From an uncultured Mogibacterium sp. (lineage in GTDB: Bacteria; Bacillota_A; Clostridia; Peptostreptococcales; Anaerovoracaceae), in assembly GCF_938039775.1 (NCBI RefSeq), contig NZ_CALHTQ010000109.1, positions 1-5,561 on the forward strand: a DNA stretch of 5,561 nt, in the 5' to 3' direction. This document shows, piece by piece, positions 1 through 5,561 of this stretch (positions are counted from its first letter, which is position 1; every line of letters begins with the position of its first letter). The notes under the pieces are model-generated. The model was not told the DNA's origin, did no database searches, and saw nothing but the letters and a program-made list of their open reading frames with translations. Position numbers and translations under genes: made by a program.

Positions 1-1090
1 GCTCCATTTTTGAGAACATATAACCTGTAATCTGGTTAATTGTTGCACCCATGTTCCTCTCAATTTCTTTATCGAAATGTGGCGTACTAAGCAATGAATT
101 CAAGAACGATGGATGCTCTGACCGTATCCCCGTCATGAATGCTCCGATGACAGTATTGGGCATAAGGCCTTTTATTTCAGCATGTTTTCCAATTAAAGTA
201 CGTGAACCATTACGAACAACTACTATGATATCACCGTCATGTACATTTTCGGAATTGACAACCGATGGATCAACATAAACATTGTCTGCATCTATTACCT
301 CACCATCTTTTACGTTTGAAGATCTCAATACAAGTGTGCCGGTTGGTCGTATATCATTAGGAGAATATGTCAATCCGCTAAAAAAAGATACAATCTCATC
401 AAGTTTACGCTGTTCCCAAGCTTCAGTAAAACCTTTAAAACGAATCTCTGGTACATCAGACCCATCTTTCGGGAACATTTTTTCGAGCATTGCCTTTTTG
501 ACATTAACTAGCTTGTCATACTTACGCTGATGAAGGGTGATAAGGTTGTCAAGAGTTAAAAAATACACACCTATTTTCTTTTGTTCTTTAACATTTTTGG
601 TAAGCATATATTCAACATTTACAAGTTGAGAAACCTTGATACTCGGCTGTACAGCCCCCATGACAATTCTTTTTGCTTTATTTTGATTTCCCTCGTTTGA
701 AAACAACGCATAAAGGTACTCTGGAAAAAATTTTTCTTTTACCCTAAACGCTACTATATTTTGTGCAATAGCCGCTTCTTCCCTTGAATCCATAAGACTT
801 ACAAGCCCTATACTTCCTACAGTTGTAAATAAAATATCTCTTTCTTTAATGTAGGCTCTTAAGTTATTTTCGAAAGCATCATCACTGAGATATTTCTCAA
901 TTTTTGAGTAGTCAGGATGTACTCCTCCAAGTGCTGCAACCTCTATAAGTGGATGAATTCCATTTTCATCTAATGGAGGTGTTTTCCCTCTATTATCCAC
1001 AGCTTTATCAACGAACTCTAACAACTTACGCTGTTCCCAAGTAATAGTATGATTCAACTGAGGGCTATCAAAATCAGTAACTGTAATTAA
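1..1090 (-). CDS. hsdS: Type I restriction-modification specificity subunit HsdS, 3' end cut by window, no normal start codon
   Basis: HsdS is the DNA-recognition subunit of type I restriction-modification complexes; it bridges HsdM methylase and HsdR translocase/nuclease subunits and reads a bipartite site with two target-recognition domains (TRDs). Numbering from the codon after an in-frame TAG (1091-1093), the frame stays open for 363 codons to the window edge. Seen in order: WEQRKL at 18-23, an NRGKTPP TRD signature at 33-39, TRD1, the conserved EQKKIG...LDNLITLHQRK spacer near 169-190, PEIRFKGFTEAWEQRKL with its Trp at 225, and TRD2 ending at a conserved NQIT motif near 352. By alignment with the first half, about 40-60 residues lie beyond the window. 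The oddity is the 5' end: no ATG or GTG lies between the TAG and the first conserved motif. The only common alternative start is TTG at 1055-1057, which has no Shine-Dalgarno. The gene follows mcrC after 10 bases. It may be a silent cassette, a 5'-truncated gene or a gene with a rare start. Family is near certain; expression is doubtful. Confidence 0.88.
405..420. repeat. 16-bp direct repeat, copy at start of HsdS TRD2
   Basis: The plus-strand sequence TTACGCTGTTCCCAAG is identical to the copy at 1026-1041. It encodes the WEQRK motif that opens the second target-recognition half of HsdS. The two copies are 621 bp (207 codons) apart and in the same frame. This is the normal two-fold internal repeat of HsdS, and such conserved segments are known substrates for TRD shuffling. 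Confidence 0.85.
1026..1041. repeat. 16-bp direct repeat, copy at start of HsdS TRD1
   Basis: This is identical to 405-420 and encodes the WEQRK motif that opens the first target-recognition half. A shorter match of 10 bases (ACTTACGCTG) occurs again near 520-529 in the LHQRK segment. Recombination between the 16-bp copies would delete exactly 207 codons in frame and join TRD2 to the present 5' end. No inverted copy is visible in the window. Confidence 0.85.
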
Positions 1091-1113
1091 CTAATTGAAG
1101 TTATACTGTTACT
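1076..1113. repeat. Imperfect inverted repeat across the mcrC stop and the hsdS junction
   Basis: Arms at 1076-1085 (AGTAACTGTA) and 1104-1113 (TACTGTTACT) pair at 9 of 10 positions, with an 18-base AT-rich centre that contains a smaller perfect dyad, AATTA-AC-TAATT (1085-1096). The repeat spans the mcrC stop codon and the place where an hsdS start would be expected. There is no T-tract and little G+C, so it is a poor intrinsic terminator. It could be a junction scar, a weak hairpin that insulates mcrC from hsdS, or chance in AT-rich DNA. Confidence 0.35.
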
Positions 1114-2423
1114 TCGATTGATTTTATAAAGGCCATTTCACTACCCACTATTTGCCTCTTAAACTCCTCATAATTTTTCGACTCACTCGGAACCTTCAGC
1201 CCAAGCTTAGTAATACTAATATCCGTTCTAGCTGACACATTTCCTTCGTAGGTTGAACCTTCATTCATCATTAGGCATTTACTGCCCGACTCAATTGAAT
1301 CTGGATAGATATAATATCCCCGTTTGGAATCGAACCTAAACATATAGGCAAGCACCTGCAGGTAGTCTTTGTTCCCGATATTATCAATTGGCTTATATTT
1401 AGCATCGGCAATGACTCTATCAGCTGGATTCTTACCTATGAAGTCTGGATATATCGAGCCAGCACCACCGCCAAATAGCTTCTGTGCGCCGGTGCCAGAC
1501 TTGTTCATTGGATGATAGAACATATCGCCGACAAGGGAATCAATATATTCCTCCCATAGCCACGCACCATCGAACAGTATGCCGTAAACTTTTCGACGTC
1601 CGTCACCGAATTTGTGCTTCTGATTCTGAAGTATCAATATGCATAGTCTTTGAAGATCCCTATATTCGTGATAGTACGCATGACGAATAGTGTTTTTCCT
1701 GTTTGCTTCGAGAACCCGCCTTCTATCTGTCGCCCTGTATTCAGGAGTGGCGTCTATTACAAGCTTTACCTCATCCTTTACTTTGTTAAGAAGGTTGTAG
1801 CCGTATGATTTACTCTTGATGTGCTCGATAGTGTGCCTTATTAGCTCCATGAGATAGTTATCAAATGAGTATTCCCTCTGGTTATAAGCGATATCACCTA
1901 CAAATGGAATATTCCTCTTGATATGCCTTGCAATATCTATCGTTCCTCTCACGTTGCCATCGTTATATTTATTGTTGATATATGTCTTGAAAGCGCCTTT
2001 TCTAGCAGCGACTTTGAGATAGTGAGGGAATAGAAATAGAAGCAGATTAAACATCCGCTCCTCCTGGTTAGCATTGGTATCCAGACTTATAAAATTAGGA
2101 AAATCCAGCACCTTTTCTAATAGGTACTGGAAGAAATAGTCATTATCGCCACGGCTAAATCTAGATTCGATTACAAGGCGTTCATCGCCAGAGCCGAGGA
2201 AGCCCATGACGTTTCCAGAGCAATACATATCGTTACAGCTTTGTAGAATCATCTGATCCTTGGTTATGTCTTCCGCATCCTTGATAATCTCAGGAAATAC
2301 GAATACACCCTCTCGTTCTAGCTGTTCTAACGTCTTGTCGGAAACGTGCGAGACTATGGATTTTACTTGATAAAAATCCTCTTTTGGCAGGTATTGATTA
2401 TCCTTAATTTTGAGCTGCTTCAT
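1101..2423 (-). CDS. mcrC: McrC-family nuclease subunit of a type IV (McrBC) restriction enzyme
   Basis: McrC binds the McrB GTPase ring, stimulates GTP hydrolysis and supplies the nuclease that cuts modified foreign DNA. Counting from the upstream ATG (2436-2438, 445 residues), the C-terminal half shows a PD-(D/E)XK centre. It comprises WLWEEYI at 293-299, YPDF at 330-333 (Asp332), DAKYK at 345-349 (Asp345 and Lys347) and a QVLAYMF helix at 361-367. The 13-residue Asp-Asp spacing matches what I recall for E. coli McrC. The family segments GNVRGTIDIARHI (161-173) and FDNYLMELIRHT (192-203) are also present, so the enzyme looks intact. It is longer than E. coli McrC (about 350 residues). I chose the second ATG (2421-2423, 440 residues) because GAAGGTG lies 6 bases upstream (2430-2436), while the first ATG has no ribosome binding site. 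The start lies inside the end of mcrB (20-bp overlap), indicating translational coupling. The gene shares the mcrB transcript. Confidence 0.93.
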   Translation of the reverse strand: MKQLKIKDNQYLPKEDFYQVKSIVSHVSDKTLEQLEREGVFVFPEIIKDAEDITKDQMILQSCNDMYCSGNVMGFLGSGDERLVIESRFSRGDNDYFFQYLLEKVLDFPNFISLDTNANQEERMFNLLLFLFPHYLKVAARKGAFKTYINNKYNDGNVRGTIDIARHIKRNIPFVGDIAYNQREYSFDNYLMELIRHTIEHIKSKSYGYNLLNKVKDEVKLVIDATPEYRATDRRRVLEANRKNTIRHAYYHEYRDLQRLCILILQNQKHKFGDGRRKVYGILFDGAWLWEEYIDSLVGDMFYHPMNKSGTGAQKLFGGGAGSIYPDFIGKNPADRVIADAKYKPIDNIGNKDYLQVLAYMFRFDSKRGYYIYPDSIESGSKCLMMNEGSTYEGNVSARTDISITKLGLKVPSESKNYEEFKRQIVGSEMAFIKSIEVTV

Positions 2424-4236
2424 CTGTAGCACCTTCATCTAGGGCAGAATATCCATATGCTCTAGCAAACCTCTTCATGATGCCCTTTTCGTCATAGAGA
2501 CCACGCACATATTCTTGTAGCAGTGGTTTGAGGTAGTCGGTCCAGAAGTCTTCGAATTTTAAATACTTGAGTTTAAGGAAATATGATGCACCTATCTGGT
2601 AGTTCTCGTTTAAACCCTCTACAGTGAGAATTTCTGCATTTAATCTATCCATCCTTGCAATTGCCTCATTCTTAGTGTCTTCATCGGCTATTGTATCGAG
2701 CATATCCTGTGTAGATTCAGCTCTCACCTCAACGAACCTAAACCTTCTACGCATAGCAAAATCGAAGCTATCTACGGACCTGTCGATATCGTTCATAGTG
2801 CCTATGATATATACGTTTTCAGGGATGTAGAACTTCTCATCTTGGTTAACGTGCATATTTGAGTACTGGGTTGCCACTTCACCAGCCTGTCCACGGTATC
2901 CTGGATCGATTGCAAAGAACAACTCACCGAGGATTTTTGAAATCTCTCCACGGTTGATTTCATCAATAATGAAGATGTATTTCTTTAAAGGTTCTTCTTC
3001 GACTTTTGCCTTTCGGTTGGCTTTTCCTGCTGCTTTAATGGCTTTAAATAATGCAAAATCGTATGAGTAATTCTGTGTGCCGAATTGCTTACCGAAGAAC
3101 TTAGTAATATCGCTTACTTTATTGAATTCGAGTCCAGACTCGAGCATCTTTCGTAATTCATCTATATTCAGGCTTAGTTTATTTACTGTTTCATTGCCTG
3201 GTATTGCAAGATAAATGTGCTTATCATCCATATTGGTGATAGTAAACTTACTGCCTTTTATAGTTTTAAATTCTTCTTCTCCGAAATCAATATCTGCAAA
3301 GAATTCCTCGAGCGCGGTGCTTGAAGATATTTCTTTCTCCCTTACCTCTTTAGGCTTCTGAGAATCCTCGAAGTTTCGCCTTGCTCTATCTACAAAGCTT
3401 TTAAATATACCGTCTTGTAGCTCGAAACCCATGCTTCCATCTTCATTCATTTTAGGTCTTAGACCTTCAACAAAATCTGAATAATCGTAGCTTGGGTGAA
3501 ACTGTACAAACTCTACTTGTCTTCTCTGCTCTTCTGTTAGATCAGCCCATTTGTCTGTATATCCATTACTTATTATGTCGGCGGCAATCTGCTTGGCAAG
3601 ATACGATTTACCAGTGCCTGGGGCACCTCTGAAAATTAGATTTTTCGATTCGAGTAGCAATTTTGAGTAATGAATCTTACAATCCGATACAGGGTTACCA
3701 CCACCGTCGTCATCTGTAGGTCCATCACCTTTGGATTTCTCCCTGTATATAAGAATAAACTTATCATCAGGTTTTCCAAACCGCTTTAAACATTCCTGCA
3801 CGAATACAAGTGTTGAAAAAATATTCCATGAATAAATGACAAACTGCGGACCACCTTCTCTCCTATAGATTAAGAACTCCATAGATTTCTTGTAATCTCT
3901 ATATGCTTCTTTGTCTGGAAAAATACCACGAATCAGGGTTTGTTTAGGACTATATTTGCATACAGGAAATTCTTTTTTATCTAAGTCTGATAAATCAAAA
4001 ATCTGTCTTTCAAAAATCTGGCAAGCAAGACGAGGAAGAGTTTGGTTAGAAATTCGCATCTCGCCTTTATTTCTCTGCCTGTATATCTTTTCGTTATTAG
4101 CGGAAACGAAATATGCATCTATTGGTTCGTAGTTGTCACCTAGGTTTAGATTGTCTTCATCAAACCTTATATCCGTTGAAATTAGATTGTCGGCAGTGAT
4201 GGTTAGTTCGTATTTTTCTTGGGTTGTGGTGGTCAT
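2404..4236 (-). CDS. mcrB: McrB-family AAA+ GTPase subunit of a type IV (McrBC) restriction enzyme
   Basis: McrB recognises modified DNA through its N-terminal domain and forms AAA+ rings that use GTP to translocate and trigger cleavage by McrC. The 610-residue protein has an N-terminal domain (about 1-168) that I cannot assign, then an acidic/glycine-rich linker (GPTDDDGGG, 172-180), then the motor. Motor motifs are Walker A GAPGTGKS (204-211), the family segment FHPSYDYSDFVEGLRP (246-261), Walker B IFIIDEINRGE (421-431), the McrB-type signature MNDIDRS (481-487) and a basic FAMRRRFRF stretch (493-501). About 215 residues separate Walker A and B, against roughly 75 in E. coli McrB as I recall it. 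A domain-sized insertion therefore sits near 290-410, of a kind I recall in other Firmicute McrB proteins. The ATG at 4234-4236 has GGAG 7 bases upstream and a TATAAT box 22 bases upstream. The 3' end overlaps mcrC. No frameshift or missing motif is seen. The modification recognised cannot be read from the sequence. Confidence 0.95.
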   Translation of the reverse strand: MTTTTQEKYELTITADNLISTDIRFDEDNLNLGDNYEPIDAYFVSANNEKIYRQRNKGEMRISNQTLPRLACQIFERQIFDLSDLDKKEFPVCKYSPKQTLIRGIFPDKEAYRDYKKSMEFLIYRREGGPQFVIYSWNIFSTLVFVQECLKRFGKPDDKFILIYREKSKGDGPTDDDGGGNPVSDCKIHYSKLLLESKNLIFRGAPGTGKSYLAKQIAADIISNGYTDKWADLTEEQRRQVEFVQFHPSYDYSDFVEGLRPKMNEDGSMGFELQDGIFKSFVDRARRNFEDSQKPKEVREKEISSSTALEEFFADIDFGEEEFKTIKGSKFTITNMDDKHIYLAIPGNETVNKLSLNIDELRKMLESGLEFNKVSDITKFFGKQFGTQNYSYDFALFKAIKAAGKANRKAKVEEEPLKKYIFIIDEINRGEISKILGELFFAIDPGYRGQAGEVATQYSNMHVNQDEKFYIPENVYIIGTMNDIDRSVDSFDFAMRRRFRFVEVRAESTQDMLDTIADEDTKNEAIARMDRLNAEILTVEGLNENYQIGASYFLKLKYLKFEDFWTDYLKPLLQEYVRGLYDEKGIMKRFARAYGYSALDEGATDEAAQN

Positions 4237-4243
4237 TGTTGGT

Positions 4244-4247
4244 CTCC
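4244..4247 (-). promoter_or_regulatory. Ribosome binding site of mcrB
   Basis: GGAG on the minus strand lies 7 bases before the mcrB ATG (4234-4236). The spacing is standard and supports this start over internal methionines. Confidence 0.7.
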
Positions 4248-4258
4248 GTGTGTTTTAG

Positions 4259-4264
4259 ATTATA
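4259..4264 (-). promoter_or_regulatory. Candidate -10 box of the mcrBC promoter
   Basis: A perfect TATAAT on the minus strand lies 22 bases upstream of the mcrB start, which would leave a short leader that just holds the GGAG site. The hexamer 17 bases further upstream (ATAAAT, 4282-4287) is a poor -35, so the promoter may be weak or activator-dependent. It would let mcrBC be transcribed separately from the ankyrin gene. AT-rich DNA gives such boxes by chance, so confidence is moderate. Confidence 0.45.
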
Positions 4265-4321
4265 AAATATTAGGATAATGTATTTATCATTTCTTTATGT
4301 GTATTTAAATTAATTGAGTTT

Positions 4322-5413
4322 TTATTCATATTCTCCATTCAAGTATGCCAAAATATATCTTTCCATATTCATATAAAACTCCTCCCAAGAGGCAAGTGGA
4401 GTAAAGGTACAATGTTCCTCGTCAATAGCGCAAATCAGTTGTTTATCAGGTTGCCAAACGATATCCACAACGCTGTAATTGTCAACCTCCGCAACCAATG
4501 ACAGCACTTTTTTTCTTTTCCATTTCTTTTCTACAGTATCGAGATATGAGTAAAAACGTATAAACTTGCAATACTTGTCATTGGTAAATTTTATCGTGAG
4601 TTTGTCGCCTTTAAGAAAATTGACCAGACTATTCGGTAAGTTATACTTTTGCAGTGCTGTATTCTTACTATCTATATTATGTAAATCTTCTGATTCGTAT
4701 CTTGTTAAAAACTCTATCATTTCTCTATTGCCATTCTTAACGGCAAGAGAATATGGTCTTTCTCCGTACTTATTTTTGATACTAGTGTCCGCTCCATGCT
4801 CGACAAGTAAACGAACAATTTCAAGATTACTGCATCTCACAGCTTCCAATATTGGTGTACTTGTATCGTTAAATACCGAGTCCGCTTTGTGATAATTTAC
4901 ATCGGCGCCCTTTTCTAGGAAAAGTCTCACCGTTTCAATATCATTATTAAAAGCTGAATATCTTAGCATAAGTCCGCCGTATTTGGCGATGGTGATACCG
5001 AGACTCTCCAAAGCGTCTATATTTTCAGCCGTATGATCTCCCCAAAAAGCCGTTTTTAAAAGCTCAGCTTTTTTCTCTTCGTCCAAACTTTCCAAATCAT
5101 TTTGAAACATCCGCACTGTTTCGGCATCACAACACCTTACCGCAATTTCAATCGGCTTCGGGTGGAATTTTCCTTTGTGTGATGCATTGTTATCAAATAA
5201 ATATTTGATTATATCTTTTTTGTTCAAGTACAGTGCTACTTCAAGCGGAGTAAAAGGCTCGGGATATGCTCCATTTATTTTAATAATCTTATTAATTCTT
5301 TTCCCGAGCAGTTTTTTCAATGCTTCTAAATCGTTGTTATAAATTGCTATTATTTCCAAGTCCAACTGAGATGCATCAAAAGTTCCAAAATGTGCAATTT
5401 TATATGTTTCCAT
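4322..5413 (-). CDS. Ankyrin-repeat protein with a SUKH-like (SMI1/KNR4-type) C-terminal region
   Basis: This 363-residue protein has no signal peptide or membrane segment and is probably cytoplasmic. Residues 16-240 hold about six or seven degenerate ankyrin repeats. The clearest are TPLEVALYLNKKDIIKYLFD (55-74), the IETVRLFLEKGADVN unit (159-173), the LEIVRLLVEHGADTSIKN unit (197-214) and the GNREMIEFL unit (228-236). Ankyrin repeats bind proteins, so a partner rather than a reaction is expected. Residues 255-363 are not ankyrin. They begin with a YNLPNSLVNFL helix, pass through strand-like stretches ending at VVDIVWQPDKQLICAIDEEH (315-334), and close with LASWEEFYMNMERYI (340-354). This pattern reminds me of SUKH immunity proteins, which neutralise polymorphic toxins, but I offer it as a resemblance only. 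The start is the only Met before residue 103 and has GAGGG a few bases upstream. The gene is co-directional with mcrBC, 85 bp ahead, with its own promoter-like sequence. It could be an orphan immunity gene or a general interaction protein. Confidence 0.8.
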   Translation of the reverse strand: METYKIAHFGTFDASQLDLEIIAIYNNDLEALKKLLGKRINKIIKINGAYPEPFTPLEVALYLNKKDIIKYLFDNNASHKGKFHPKPIEIAVRCCDAETVRMFQNDLESLDEEKKAELLKTAFWGDHTAENIDALESLGITIAKYGGLMLRYSAFNNDIETVRLFLEKGADVNYHKADSVFNDTSTPILEAVRCSNLEIVRLLVEHGADTSIKNKYGERPYSLAVKNGNREMIEFLTRYESEDLHNIDSKNTALQKYNLPNSLVNFLKGDKLTIKFTNDKYCKFIRFYSYLDTVEKKWKRKKVLSLVAEVDNYSVVDIVWQPDKQLICAIDEEHCTFTPLASWEEFYMNMERYILAYLNGEYE

Positions 5414-5435
5414 AATCCCTCGCTTGAGCTTTAAT

Positions 5436-5464
5436 ATAATATTTGTATTTGAAGTTTACTCCAA
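5436..5464 (-). promoter_or_regulatory. Candidate promoter of the ankyrin gene
   Basis: On the minus strand, TTGGAG (5459-5464) as -35 and TATTAT (5436-5441) as -10 are separated by 17 bases. The -10 box lies 22 bases before the ATG, the same distance as the TATAAT box before mcrB. The -10 matches the consensus at five of six positions and the -35 at three of six. A perfect TATAAT also occurs at 5471-5476, but its upstream hexamer (ATATAT) is poor. Confidence 0.4.
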
Positions 5465-5514
5465 GGTTTCATTATATTCCTCTACAGCTACTTATATATC
5501 ATCCACTATTACCT

Positions 5515-5545
5515 AAAAGCCTCCCACCAAAATGATGGAAGGCTT
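5515..5545 (-). terminator. Intrinsic terminator-like hairpin of an unseen upstream gene
   Basis: The arms 5517-5529 and 5533-5545 form a 13-bp stem with two G-T wobbles around a 3-base loop. On the minus strand the stem ends in GGAGGCTT followed by TT, giving four T residues. The short T-run makes it a modest terminator. It lies upstream of the ankyrin promoter and so probably closes a minus-strand gene beyond position 5561. On the plus strand no T-run follows the stem. Confidence 0.6.
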
Positions 5546-5561
5546 CTGTAAGCATATTTCG

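Noticed and set aside
51..530. Two consecutive plus-strand open frames (51-278 and 282-530)
   Set aside because: They lie antisense to the clearly coding HsdS frame, lack family features and have no ribosome binding sites.
1..1090. Reading the HsdS region as a decayed pseudogene with frameshifts
   Set aside because: I translated the full stretch and found a single uninterrupted frame with both TRD signatures; only the start is abnormal.
1484..1690. Plus-strand open frame antisense to mcrC
   Set aside because: It is a short frame opposite a well-supported gene, with no recognisable motif and no ribosome binding site.
2624..2830. Plus-strand open frame antisense to mcrB
   Set aside because: It lies opposite the region encoding the conserved MNDIDRS and basic motifs; its hydrophobic, serine-rich make-up is what antisense of this coding sequence gives.
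3911..4132. Plus-strand open frame antisense to the mcrB 5' part
   Set aside because: It is antisense to the McrB N-terminal domain and has no independent support.
4237..4321. Possible terminator for the ankyrin gene in the 85-bp gap
   Set aside because: Only AT-rich sequence with 4-bp AATG/CATT pairing is present; there is no G+C-rich stem or T-tract.
4566..4892. 108-residue hydrophobic plus-strand frame opposite the ankyrin gene
   Set aside because: Its apparent membrane-like composition is an antisense effect of ankyrin repeat codons; it has no ribosome binding site or family match.
5471..5476. Perfect TATAAT as the ankyrin-gene promoter
   Set aside because: The spaced upstream hexamer is ATATAT, a poor -35, and the distance to the ATG is longer; the pair at 5436-5464 fits better.

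Overview
The window reads as a stretch of a defence island from a low-GC Gram-positive bacterium, most likely a Clostridia-type Firmicute. This rests on AT-rich codon use, GGAG-type ribosome binding sites, TATAAT-like promoters, standard-code Trp codons (TGG), and a McrB/McrC pair of the form I associate with clostridial genomes. No taxonomic marker gene is present, so this is an inference. All four genes lie on the minus strand and are transcribed from the high-coordinate end to the low-coordinate end. I see no plus-strand gene, RNA gene, CRISPR array or insertion sequence.

In transcription order, the layout is as follows. (1) 5515-5545 holds a hairpin, probably the terminator of an unseen upstream gene. 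(2) A promoter-like element is followed by a 363-residue ankyrin-repeat protein (4322-5413), whose non-ankyrin C-terminal part resembles SMI1/KNR4 (SUKH) immunity proteins. (3) An 85-bp gap contains a perfect TATAAT box and a good ribosome binding site, but no terminator for the ankyrin gene. (4) mcrB (2404-4236) and mcrC (1101-2423) overlap and are surely translationally coupled. Together they encode a type IV, modification-dependent restriction enzyme: a GTP-driven AAA+ translocase and its PD-(D/E)XK nuclease partner. All key motifs look intact. (5) Immediately after mcrC is an open frame for a type I restriction specificity subunit (HsdS) that runs off the window at position 1. It has two target-recognition halves introduced by an identical 16-bp repeat.

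The most notable feature is the mcrC-hsdS junction. The HsdS frame is intact for 363 codons, but an in-frame TAG lies 18 codons before the first WEQRKL motif. No ATG, GTG or convincing ribosome binding site follows that TAG near the 5' end. This resembles the silent, start-less hsdS cassettes of phase-variable type I systems, or a gene whose 5' end was replaced when mcrBC was joined to it. Neither hsdM, hsdR nor a recombinase is visible, so the system cannot be completed from this window.

Functionally, McrBC would cut DNA carrying a modification read by the unassigned McrB N-terminal domain. HsdS would instead direct adenine methylation and cleavage by a type I complex. The ankyrin protein may be a passenger immunity gene or an unrelated interaction protein.
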